A stretch of DNA of 5,594 bases, taken from assembly GCA_905206365.1 (NCBI GenBank), contig CAJLHF010000077.1, positions 1 through 5,594 on the forward strand. Reading direction: 5' to 3'. A program made the position numbers and the translations under genes. The stretch comes from an uncultured Sutterella sp. (GTDB lineage: Bacteria > Pseudomonadota > Gammaproteobacteria > Burkholderiales > Burkholderiaceae_F). This document shows positions 1 to 5,099 of this stretch, piece by piece. Each line of letters starts with the position of its first letter. Position 1 is the first letter of the stretch. The notes beneath the pieces were generated by a model. That model had not been told where the DNA came from. It worked only from the letters and a program-made list of their open reading frames with translations, and did not search any database.

Positions 1-41
1 AGCACAATATCCGGACGAATGCGTGATGCTCCCGCAAAAGC

Positions 42-47
42 TACAAT
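42..47 (+). promoter_or_regulatory. Candidate -10 box of the first gene
   Basis: TACAAT matches the sigma-70 -10 consensus at five of six positions and lies 115 bp before the GTG start of the membrane protein. The -35 region at the expected distance (about 19-24) is poor. The same CTACAAT core precedes the tetR and queF regions, which strengthens the reading. If used, transcription would start near 54 and the leader would be about 108 nt and contain both hairpins below. Confidence 0.35.
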
Positions 48-72
48 AATGCAGGGCCACAATTTCATTATA

Positions 73-102
73 GGCACCTGTCCGGCGCTTCGCGCGGGTG
101 CC
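73..102 (+). promoter_or_regulatory. Leader hairpin 1
   Basis: GGCACC (73-78) pairs with GGTGCC (97-102). Inside it GCGC (85-88) can pair with GCGC (92-95) over a TTC loop. The sequence after it is TTATATCC, too short a U-tract for a convincing terminator, so it is listed as an RNA structure of unknown role. It could instead mark the end of a transcript arriving from upstream of the window. Confidence 0.4.
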
Positions 103-108
103 TTATAT

Positions 109-146
109 CCCCGCCGTGAACGCCGGGGCTTTACGGCACGGCGGGG
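109..146 (+). promoter_or_regulatory. Leader hairpin 2 abutting the Shine-Dalgarno sequence
   Basis: CCCCGCCGTG (109-118) and CACGGCGGGG (137-146) form a perfect 10-bp inverted repeat with an 18-nt loop. The stem ends one base before TAAGGAG (147-153), the Shine-Dalgarno sequence of the GTG start at 162. CCCCG at 109-113 could alternatively pair with CGGGG at 124-128, so two folds compete. The position suggests an effect on ribosome access, but the trigger is unknown and I do not recognise a known riboswitch class. Confidence 0.5.
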
Positions 147-161
147 TAAGGAGTCCCTCCC

Positions 162-614
162 GTGAGTCGCCTCTACACGATCCTTCTCCTTCTTGCCGCA
201 CTCGTTCTCTGGGGAACGGGCCTCGCTCGCCTCTCGCCCTACCTCGAATCCTCCGCTCTTTTGAAAGACGCTCTTCCCGCCGTCGCGGGACTCGCCGCAC
301 TCGCGGCGCTCGTCGCAAAAGGCGTGCTCACAAGCCGCATGCCGCTCGAGGAACGGCACCCGCTCAATTCGGCTTTGGCCCTCACGATGCTCTTTTCGAT
401 CGCGATCGCCTACGCGGACCTTTTCTTTCTCGAAGGACGCGTCTTCGACGTGCTCCTCGACGCATTGGGGCTCGCGTTCTATTCCTCGGGCGAATCGAAG
501 TTCGACGTGACGATCGGGACCGCCTTCGGGATCCTGCACCCGGTGCTCTTTACGCTCGCCGCCGTGGCGGCGCTCCTCGGGTTCTTCGCAAAGACCACCG
601 CCCGGAAGCGCTGA
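162..614 (+). CDS. Small four-helix membrane protein, function unknown
   Basis: A 150-residue protein of unrecognised family. I chose the GTG at 162 because AAGGAG sits 8 nt upstream and because the protein then begins directly with a hydrophobic helix. Four membrane segments can be seen at about residues 4-24, 36-56, 67-90 and 119-142. The loop 57-66 is charged (SRMPLEERHP), the stretch 91-118 is more polar with an acidic patch, and the tail TTARKR is basic, placing the C terminus in the cytoplasm. An even helix number then puts the N terminus inside as well. No catalytic motif or known signature is visible. Size and layout resemble many uncharacterised inner-membrane proteins. It stands alone, with its own structured leader and its own terminator, so context gives no function. 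Codon use is like the neighbouring genes, which argues that it is a real gene. Confidence 0.8.
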   Translation: MSRLYTILLLLAALVLWGTGLARLSPYLESSALLKDALPAVAGLAALAALVAKGVLTSRMPLEERHPLNSALALTMLFSIAIAYADLFFLEGRVFDVLLDALGLAFYSSGESKFDVTIGTAFGILHPVLFTLAAVAALLGFFAKTTARKR

Positions 615-631
615 AGTTCGCGTCACGAGAA

Positions 632-663
632 AAATCGGCCGGCAAACGCCGTCCGACCGATTT
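632..663 (+). repeat. Inverted repeat after the membrane-protein gene
   Basis: AAATCGG (632-638) pairs with CCGATTT (657-663). Inside, CGGC (640-643) pairs with GCCG (648-651) over AAAC. It lies 18 bp after the stop codon and just before the stronger terminator. It has only a short T-run, so it is more likely a 3'-end mRNA structure than an independent terminator. Confidence 0.4.
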
Positions 664-680
664 CCGCACGGACCCGCACG

Positions 681-715
681 AACGGCCCCGCAACGTCCGG
701 GGCCGTTTCGTTTCC
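681..715 (+). terminator. Intrinsic terminator of the membrane-protein gene
   Basis: AACGGCCCCG (681-690) and CGGGGCCGTT (698-707) form a perfect 10-bp GC-rich stem with a 7-nt loop. It is followed by TTCG and TTT, a moderate U-tract. It lies 67 bp after the stop codon at 614, the expected place. Confidence 0.8.
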
Positions 716-800
716 CCGACCTATCCGACCATTTCCCGCCGACTTTCCGCAAACTACCCGCAGGGCGCTTTCGTTTCCGCTTCCGCCGCAACACACGTCT

Positions 801-829
801 CGAACGAAAGAATTGTTCGGTTTTACCGA
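801..829. promoter_or_regulatory. Overlapping dyads, possible operator
   Basis: CGAAC (801-805) is repeated inverted as GTTCG (815-819). Overlapping it, TCGGT (817-821) and ACCGA (825-829) are a 5-bp dyad with a 3-bp centre. Both lie just upstream of the TACAAT at 839-844, where a regulator could cover the -35 position. Autoregulation by the downstream TetR protein is an inference from the usual habit of the family. Confidence 0.3.
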
Positions 830-838
830 TCGATTATC

Positions 839-844
839 TACAAT
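839..844 (+). promoter_or_regulatory. Candidate -10 box (TACAAT) in the tetR upstream region
   Basis: TACAAT lies within the 11-mer at 837-847 that occurs identically at 1926-1936 before queF. No good -35 box sits 16-18 bp upstream. TTGTTC at 813-818 is 20 bp away and could only serve poorly. Use from here would give a leader of about 280 nt for tetR. Confidence 0.3.
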
Positions 845-924
845 TTCAGACTTTCCATCCGCCCGACCGGTGCTCTTCTTCCTCCCATGTCGCGGTAGGG
901 GTCTTTGCCCGAAATGTAATTTTC

Positions 925-954
925 CTGACATTGCAAAGACGAGGATTTTATATA
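925..954 (+). promoter_or_regulatory. Candidate sigma-70 promoter for the TetR gene
   Basis: CTGACA (925-930) matches TTGACA at five of six positions. It is followed after 16 bp by TTTATA (947-952), or after 18 bp by TATATA (949-954). This is the best -35/-10 pair in the region. It would give a leader of about 170 nt before the ATG at 1134. Confidence 0.45.
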
Positions 955-1073
955 GATCCGTTGACTACGGCAAAGAAATGTATCCGAGTGCAACACCGCC
1001 GCCAGACCTCCGTCTCGCCTTTTATAAGATGCGCGTATGGCAACTGCGTTCGGTCCGAGTGAACGATCTTCTG

Positions 1074-1083
1074 ACGGATCCGT
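1074..1083. promoter_or_regulatory. Perfect 10-bp palindrome, possible operator
   Basis: ACGGATCCGT is a perfect palindrome 50 bp upstream of the tetR start codon. TetR-family operators are usually palindromes close to their own promoter, so this is a candidate autoregulatory site. A 10-bp palindrome is short for the family, and chance is a fair alternative. Confidence 0.25.
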
Positions 1084-1133
1084 ACCGACCGTCGCCCACC
1101 CCGAACGTTCGATCTCTCAAACAGAAGAACATC

Positions 1134-1874
1134 ATGATCGACTCTACCTCCGATACCTCACAGAACGCACAAAAGTCCCTTGCGGGGCCGCGTCGCCGTC
1201 TGGCTCCCGCCGAACGACGCGAACAGCTCCTCGTCTGCGCGCGCAAGCTCGTCGAAAAAAACGGTTTTCAGGCGCTTTCGCTCAACGACGTCGCCAAAGC
1301 GGCGGGAGTTGCGCGGGCGCTCGCATACCACTACTTTCCGAACCGACGCGAACTGATCGACGCGCTCCTCATGCTCGAATATCGGACGTTTCAGGAGATC
1401 CTGACGCCCCCCGACGATCTCTCGATGGAAGAGCAGTTCGAATTCCTGCAACACCGACTCTCGGAAACCTTCTTTTCCGAAAAGCCCAGGCTAACGCTTC
1501 AGATTTTCGACGCGCAGGACTTTCAGGACATTTCGACGGGTGCCTTCGAAAAGCACCTCAATTCCGCGGTCGCTCTTTACACCCGCGTCCTCAAGCTCGA
1601 TTCGGAACCCATGGTGCGCATCGTGATCGGCGCCTACTTCAAGTTTGCGCGTGCCTACATGCAGGGGATCGTTGCAAAACATTCGACGACGGCGCTGAGA
1701 AAGGAACGCCTCGATCGCGCACAAATCTACCTGCGCGACCAGTTCCTCTCCGCGGTAACGAGGATTCCGGACGAAGACCTGAAACCCGAATCGCTTGAGT
1801 TGATCCGCTTTTGGCGCGATTACGCGATGCGCATCTACGGGAAAGCCGTCCCCGTGCCCGAGAGCGCCGACTGA
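1134..1874 (+). CDS. TetR/AcrR-family transcriptional regulator
   Basis: A 246-residue cytoplasmic DNA-binding protein. After a polar tail of about 25 residues, the TetR_N domain spans about 27-75: a first helix with RREQLLVCARKLVEKNGF (28-45), then the helix-turn-helix at about 50-69 with NDVAKAAGVARALAYHYF. The pattern A-A-G-V-x-x-x-x-x-Y-H-Y-F followed by R-R-E-L-I-D-A-L is the family hallmark. Residues 85-235 are the helical ligand-binding and dimerisation part, whose ligand cannot be predicted. The ATG at 1134 was chosen because the protein then has normal TetR size. The Shine-Dalgarno match there is weak (AGAAGA, 1123-1128). In-frame ATGs at 978 and 1029 would add residues unlike the family. 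No divergent or obviously linked target gene adjoins it: queF follows on the same strand but has its own leader. It is probably a repressor, and its regulon is unknown. Confidence 0.88.
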   Translation: MIDSTSDTSQNAQKSLAGPRRRLAPAERREQLLVCARKLVEKNGFQALSLNDVAKAAGVARALAYHYFPNRRELIDALLMLEYRTFQEILTPPDDLSMEEQFEFLQHRLSETFFSEKPRLTLQIFDAQDFQDISTGAFEKHLNSAVALYTRVLKLDSEPMVRIVIGAYFKFARAYMQGIVAKHSTTALRKERLDRAQIYLRDQFLSAVTRIPDEDLKPESLELIRFWRDYAMRIYGKAVPVPESAD

Positions 1875-1927
1875 CCGTTTGAAATTCGATCGGTCTCGTT
1901 CGTGCGCATTTACCGCGCGTTTCCGTC

Positions 1928-1933
1928 TACAAT
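1928..1933 (+). promoter_or_regulatory. Candidate -10 box of queF
   Basis: TACAAT within the repeated 11-mer at 1926-1936, 54 bp after the tetR stop. The -35 region is weak (GCGCAT or CGCATT around 1904-1910). Transcription would begin near 1940 and place the terminator-like hairpin below inside the queF leader. Confidence 0.4.
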
Positions 1934-1949
1934 TTCGCTCGATTCCTCT

Positions 1950-1992
1950 TCGAGCCGGTTCGGACCCACGATTCGGACCGGCTCGATTTTCT
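1950..1992 (+). terminator. Terminator-like hairpin between tetR and queF (possible attenuator)
   Basis: TCGAGCCGGT (1950-1959) and ACCGGCTCGA (1977-1986) form a perfect 10-bp stem with a 17-nt loop, followed by TTTTCTT. Position after tetR makes it a natural tetR terminator. It also lies 19 bp upstream of the queF start and downstream of the queF -10 candidate, so any transcript of queF from 1928 must pass it. CTCGA (1938-1942) can pair with TCGAG (1950-1954), which would break the base of the stem. That gives a possible anti-terminator fold. Confidence 0.6.
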
Positions 1993-2011
1993 TCATATTC
2001 ATTTCTTTGTC

Positions 2012-2851
2012 ATGACCCACACCCCCGTTCTCATGCCCGAACCCGAGGGTACGCTCCTCGGCAAGTCGACCGTCTATTCGAGCACTTACGACGCCGCCCT
2101 TCTGCAGCCGATTCCCCGCGCGCTCGGGCGCAATGCCGTCGGGAAGTCCGACTTCCGCGGTACGGACATCTGGGGACTCTACGAAGTAACGTGGCTGAAC
2201 GAACACGGAATGCCGCAGGTGGCGGTGGGCGAACTTCTCGTCCCCGCAACGACCCCCTCGATCGTGGAATCGAAGTCCTTGAAGCTCTACGTCGGAAGCT
2301 TCACGCAGACCCGTTTTTCCTCGATCGAAGCCGTGGCGGAAACGATGTCAAACGACATCTCGAAAGCTGCGGGCGGTCCCTGCGTCATGACGCTGCGCGA
2401 CCTCGCCGACTGGGAAGGGGCCGTCGAGCGGATGCCGGGGTTGTTGCTCGATGCCGAAATTCTCGACCTCGCGCCCGTCGACTACGAAGTGAACCCGACG
2501 CTCCTTGAGCTTGTGCCGGGCGAGATCGTTGAAGAAACGCTTTCGTCGAACCTGTTGCGGTCGCTTTGCCCCGTCACGGGGCAACCCGACCACGCGTCGG
2601 TCACGATCCGCTACAAGGGCCCGAAAATCGCGCACCGCTCGCTTCTCGCCTACATCGTGTCCTACCGCGAGCACCGGGGCTTCCACGAGCAGTGCGTCGA
2701 ACAGATCTACACGGACCTCTCGCGCCTTGCGGACTTCGAATTTCTCGAAGTCTACGCGTGCTTCACGCGCCGCGGCGGGATCGACATCTCGCCCTTCCGC
2801 TCCTCGCGCGCCGACCGGCCCGCGCACGTGATCCGCGCGCAACGCCAATAA
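2012..2851 (+). CDS. queF: NADPH-dependent 7-cyano-7-deazaguanine reductase (preQ0 reductase)
   Basis: A 279-residue cytoplasmic enzyme, almost the length of the E. coli-type two-module QueF (about 280). It reduces the nitrile of preQ0 to the amine of preQ1 with two NADPH, in queuosine biosynthesis for tRNA wobble position 34. The N-terminal tunnelling-fold module carries the QueF signature ESKSLK (86-91), involved in substrate and cofactor contact. The C-terminal module carries the catalytic cysteine in SLCPVTGQPD (C186), which forms the thioimide with preQ0, and the nearby D193 acts as general acid. FHEQCVE (224-230) matches the conserved His-Glu segment. All key residues are present, so the enzyme should be active. 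The ATG at 2012 gives the usual N terminus, yet the bases before it are pyrimidine-rich and show no Shine-Dalgarno sequence. The other queuosine genes are not in this window. Confidence 0.96.
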   Translation: MTHTPVLMPEPEGTLLGKSTVYSSTYDAALLQPIPRALGRNAVGKSDFRGTDIWGLYEVTWLNEHGMPQVAVGELLVPATTPSIVESKSLKLYVGSFTQTRFSSIEAVAETMSNDISKAAGGPCVMTLRDLADWEGAVERMPGLLLDAEILDLAPVDYEVNPTLLELVPGEIVEETLSSNLLRSLCPVTGQPDHASVTIRYKGPKIAHRSLLAYIVSYREHRGFHEQCVEQIYTDLSRLADFEFLEVYACFTRRGGIDISPFRSSRADRPAHVIRAQRQ

Positions 2852-2902
2852 AAAAGAGAGGTTGAAGGACGACAATCGACCGCAAGTCCTTTTCCGCGCA
2901 AT

Positions 2903-2944
2903 GAAACGGGGCCTCGCACGTCCGTCGTGCCGAGGCCCCGTTTC
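2903..2944. terminator. Bidirectional intrinsic terminator
   Basis: GAAACGGGGCCTCG (2903-2916) pairs with CGAGGCCCCGTTTC (2931-2944). The stem continues with CACG/CGTG (2917-2920 and 2926-2929) after a single bulged C at 2930, around a 5-nt loop. The flanks give a TTTCGTT tract on the plus strand and TTTCATT on the minus strand. It lies between the convergent ends of queF and the permease gene and can serve both. Confidence 0.85.
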
Positions 2945-2977
2945 GTTGGTTCCGATCACCGTTGAAACCCTTCGTGC

Positions 2978-3685
2978 TCAGCGTCCGGGCACCCGCAGGC
3001 GCTGTTCGAGCATCATCTGAACGCCCGTCAGAACCGTGCAGATCGCGAGATAAAGCACCGCCGCCTCCGCGTAGAGCCAGAAGGGTTCGTACGTGCGCGC
3101 GGCAATCTGCTGCGCCGTCATGAACATTTCCGTCACGGTGATGGAGGAGGCAAGCGACGTATCCTTCACGAGCGAAACGAGCGTGTTCATAAGAGCGGGC
3201 GTCGCCGATCGCATCGCCTGCGGGAGAACGATCACGCGCAGGATCTGCGCTTCCGTGAGCCCCAACGAGCGCCCCGCCGCCCACTGCCCGCGCGGCACCC
3301 CTTCGAGCGCGCCGCGCAGGATTTCGGAGGCATAGGCGCCGACGTTCAACGAAAAGACCGCAATTGCCGCAGGCACGGGGTCTATGAGAATGTCGAGGCT
3401 CGGCAGCCCGAAGAACACCACGAAGAGCTGAACCAGAAGGGGCGTGCCGCGAACGAGCCACACGTAGACGCTCGCCGCTTTCGACAACACCGGCACCGCC
3501 TTAAAGCGTGCGATCGCCGCGGCAAGCGCAATCGCAAGGCCCAGAACGAAACTTGCCGCCGCAATCGGGATCGTGAGCTCGATGATCGGCGGCAACAGCT
3601 CCCAGAAGGAATCCGTCAGAAGCTGCGCGAGGACGGGGGTGCGCTCGGAGAAAAGGTGGGCGTAGGTTTGGAGGAGTTCGTTCAT
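2978..3685 (-). CDS. Polar amino-acid ABC transporter permease (HisM/GlnP/YecS type)
   Basis: A 235-residue inner-membrane permease that forms the channel for import of a polar amino acid from the periplasm. Hydrophobic segments are visible at about residues 29-60, 72-95, 103-118, 163-185 and 204-224. The family's RGTPLLVQLFVVFFGLP (79-95) is present. So is the EAA-like coupling loop running from EILRGALEGV (121-130) through the invariant-type glycine in RSLGL (139-143) to ILRVIVLPQA (148-157), which contacts the ATPase. VKDTSLAS (173-180) is also typical. The ATG at 3685 was chosen because upstream in-frame residues look non-coding. The Shine-Dalgarno match is weak. It follows the binding-protein gene on the same strand after 164 bp, a wide gap for an operon. 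A second permease and an ATPase are absent here, so the protein probably works as a homodimer with an ATPase encoded elsewhere. Cystine is a possible substrate, judged from the partner. Confidence 0.92.
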   Translation of the reverse strand: MNELLQTYAHLFSERTPVLAQLLTDSFWELLPPIIELTIPIAAASFVLGLAIALAAAIARFKAVPVLSKAASVYVWLVRGTPLLVQLFVVFFGLPSLDILIDPVPAAIAVFSLNVGAYASEILRGALEGVPRGQWAAGRSLGLTEAQILRVIVLPQAMRSATPALMNTLVSLVKDTSLASSITVTEMFMTAQQIAARTYEPFWLYAEAAVLYLAICTVLTGVQMMLEQRLRVPGR

Positions 3686-3782
3686 GACGGGAGCTCTTCT
3701 ATGAAATGACGGGTGGCGAACGGGAAAGAGGCGAAGGGGCAAAGGAAAATCGGAAAACGGGCGGATCGATCGGATCGGACGC

Positions 3783-3814
3783 CGAAGGGAAACGGTCGGC
3801 CGTCACTCCCTTCG
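3783..3814 (-). promoter_or_regulatory. Intercistronic stem-loop between binding protein and permease
   Basis: CGAAGGGA (3783-3790) pairs with TCCCTTCG (3807-3814). Within the loop ACGG (3792-3795) pairs with CCGT (3800-3803) over TCGG. No U-tract follows directly on the minus strand, so full termination is unlikely. Such structures after a binding-protein gene are known in other ABC operons to protect the upstream mRNA and lower permease expression. Applying that here is inference. Confidence 0.45.
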
Positions 3815-3849
3815 CCGTGCGGTCACCCTGCCCTCGAATTCGGTCGCAT

Positions 3850-4656
3850 TCAGATCCCGGGCGTCGCGTCGACGCCGAGGAACTTGACGGAAAGCTTTAG
3901 GAGCGTGCCGTCCGCCTTCAGTTCTTCGATCGCGCGGGAAAAAGCGGCGGCAAGTTCCGCGTCCTTCCGGCGAAAGAGCCCGGCGGCTTGCGCCCCTTCG
4001 GTCGTATGCGCGACCGCCTTCAAGGGGGCGTTGCGGTGGGTCTTCATGTAGTCGACGAAGGCGATTTCGGAATTGACGGTCGCATCCGCGCGGCGGGAGG
4101 CTACGAGCTGAAAGGCGAGACTCCCCTCTTTCACGGGAACGAGCGTCGCCCCTTTTTCGCGCACGAGGTCGGTCCAGTTGGCGGTGAGTACGCCCGCGGC
4201 CCGCTTTCCGGAGAGGTTGTCGAAGGACGCGATGCTCGCATTGTCCGTGCGAACGACAAGCACGCCGCGCTCGATCATGTAGCTTTTCGTGAACGCGTAC
4301 TTGGTGCGGCGGGCTTCCGTCGGAACCACCTGATTGAAAACCGCGTCAAAGCGCCCCGCATCGAGCCCCGCAACGAGCGAATCCCAGGGAGCGGTCGTGA
4401 ATTCGACCGCAATACCGAGCTTCTCCGCCGCGGCACGAACGACTTCGACGTCAAAGCCCGTGAGCGTGCCGCCCTCGATGTAGGAGAACGGAGCGTAGAG
4501 ACCTTCCGTGCCGATGCGGATCTTTTCGGGAAGGTTCGCGGCACGGGCCTCGCCCGCAAGTCCCGCAAAAAGAGCAGGTGCGGCAACAAGGGCGAGCGTT
4601 GCGGAAGCGGCGGCGCGAACGAAAGAGCGGCGGGTGAAGGAGAAGAAAGTCGTCAT
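3850..4656 (-). CDS. Periplasmic amino-acid-binding protein, family 3 (cystine-binding-like), Tat-like signal
   Basis: A 268-residue binding protein that delivers substrate to the permease downstream. The N terminus has a twin-arginine motif TRRSFVRAA (8-16), a hydrophobic segment (17-33) and a probable cleavage site after EARA (36-39). The mature part starts near ANLPEK. Family-3 features are YAPF (54-57), the signature GFDVEVVRAAAEKLG (68-82) and the Arg at 116 in TEARRTKYAF, which by position is the residue that binds the ligand carboxylate. FDAVFNQV (103-110) and the C-terminal DGTLLKLSVKFLGVD (249-263) resemble cystine binders of the FliY/TcyJ group, so cystine or another polar amino acid is likely. 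Exact substrate is unproven. The ATG at 4656 is preceded by GAGGA. The frame is open further upstream to 4788, but that part is leader RNA and would bury the signal peptide. Confidence 0.9.
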   Translation of the reverse strand: MTTFFSFTRRSFVRAAASATLALVAAPALFAGLAGEARAANLPEKIRIGTEGLYAPFSYIEGGTLTGFDVEVVRAAAEKLGIAVEFTTAPWDSLVAGLDAGRFDAVFNQVVPTEARRTKYAFTKSYMIERGVLVVRTDNASIASFDNLSGKRAAGVLTANWTDLVREKGATLVPVKEGSLAFQLVASRRADATVNSEIAFVDYMKTHRNAPLKAVAHTTEGAQAAGLFRRKDAELAAAFSRAIEELKADGTLLKLSVKFLGVDATPGI

Positions 4657-4722
4657 GGCAGGAGTCCTCGTGGGGATATGAAGGAGAATCGAGGCTCGCA
4701 GAAGTCCGGAAAACCGACAAAC

Positions 4723-4758
4723 AAAAAAAAGCACCGGCCTCCTGCGAGCGGTGCTTTT
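4723..4758 (-). terminator. Intrinsic terminator inside the leader of the transporter operon
   Basis: On the minus strand AAAAGCACCG (4758-4749) pairs perfectly with CGGTGCTTTT (4736-4727). The stem has a 12-nt loop and runs into eight consecutive U residues (4730-4723). It lies 66 nt upstream of the binding-protein start codon, and no minus-strand gene is found upstream that it could terminate. It therefore looks like a premature terminator in the leader. The loop contains AGGAGG (4743-4738 on the minus strand) and an octamer, 4749-4742, complementary to 4701-4694 downstream. Confidence 0.8.
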
Positions 4759-4788
4759 CGTTTCGGTCTCGAGAGCTCTCCGATACAT

Positions 4789-4906
4789 GCGGATCCGAAG
4801 GATCCGCGCCGTGCTCGGGGAGCTCCGACCTCAGCCTTTCGTCGAACTCGGTTCGAACGCGGAGAGCGCCGTCGCAGAATCTGCATGACGGCGACAACAG
4901 GCGCTC
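4789..4906 (-). ncRNA. Structured leader RNA candidate upstream of the transporter terminator
   Basis: Three clean hairpins precede the terminator. The first (4893-4867) pairs 7 bp, CGCCGTC with GACGGCG, and carries an inner GCAGA/TCTGC arm with a 2-nt bulge. An overlapping alternative fold joins GAGCGCC (4864-4870) with GGCGCTC (4900-4906) and GTCGC with GCGAC. The second (4856-4842) is TCGAAC/GTTCGA over 3 nt. The third (4807-4789) is GCGGATCC/GGATCCGC over TTC. The spacing and the U8 terminator that follows give the layout of a riboswitch, a T-box-like leader or a short regulatory RNA. I do not recognise a known class, and I cannot confirm which strand is transcribed. Hairpins alone are symmetric, so strand is assigned only from the U-tract. 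Confidence 0.35.
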
Positions 4907-5056
4907 GCTTTCGTGACGCTCGGGGCGTTGCGAAGAAGGTTCGACATGATGTTCGGAAAGGCGTGTAAATGGATGATTGGCAAATACCTGACGAATTTTA
5001 TCGGGATAACCCGTACTTTGCCTCGAACAAAAGTAGTAGTTCGCGTATCGGTTTGC

Positions 5057-5099
5057 AACGCATTGTTCCGTATTGACGATTGCAATCAAACGATGCGTT
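5057..5099. promoter_or_regulatory. Nested dyad in the divergent control region
   Basis: AACGCATTGTT (5057-5067) pairs along all 11 positions with AACGATGCGTT (5089-5099), counting one G-U. Inside the arms lies the perfect palindrome GATTGCAATC (5078-5087), with TTGA and TCAA at its flanks (5073-5076, 5086-5089). It is a candidate binding site for a dimeric regulator, or a cruciform or RNA hairpin. TTGA-N9-TCAA is not a proper FNR box, which needs four bases between TTGAT and ATCAA. Confidence 0.4.

Larger units (their letters stand above)
716..1133. other. 418-bp non-coding region before the TetR gene
   Basis: No plausible gene is seen. Several reading frames stay open, but their translations lack any family likeness and have the arginine/proline-rich look of GC-rich shadow frames. 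The TetR frame itself is open back to about 813. The extra residues from there do not resemble a TetR N terminus and would make the protein far longer than the family. The region holds two promoter candidates and several dyads, listed separately. Confidence 0.6.

Noticed and set aside
1..163. Open frame from the left edge to the TGA at 163
   Set aside because: The translation is basic and motif-free and passes through both leader hairpins and the Shine-Dalgarno sequence of the next gene. It is most likely not coding.
813..1133. Longer TetR protein starting at 813, 978 or 1029
   Set aside because: The added residues have no likeness to TetR N termini, span the best promoter candidate, and would exceed the family's usual length.
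1937..2011. preQ1 riboswitch before queF
   Set aside because: The known small preQ1-I pattern, a short C-rich loop followed by an A-rich tail, is not present, and the hairpin here is terminator-shaped.
3762..3779. Short tandem repeat (CGGATCGAT followed by CGGATCGGA)
   Set aside because: Two imperfect nonamers in a GC-rich gap are not enough to claim a functional repeat.
4657..4788. N-terminal extension of the binding protein up to an ATG at 4788, or a GTG at 4734 behind an AGGAGG
   Set aside because: The extra residues are translated from the leader terminator, and would place a long tail before the signal peptide. The GTG is only three bases from AGGAGG, while the ATG at 4656 has a usable GAGGA and a normal signal.
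4842..4860. Possible tRNA T-loop (GGTTCGAA)
   Set aside because: The stem around the loop does not pair (G opposite G at the closing position) on the plus strand, and no acceptor or anticodon arm is found on either strand.
5073..5089. FNR box
   Set aside because: The spacing is TTGA-N9-TCAA, whereas FNR sites need TTGAT and ATCAA four bases apart.
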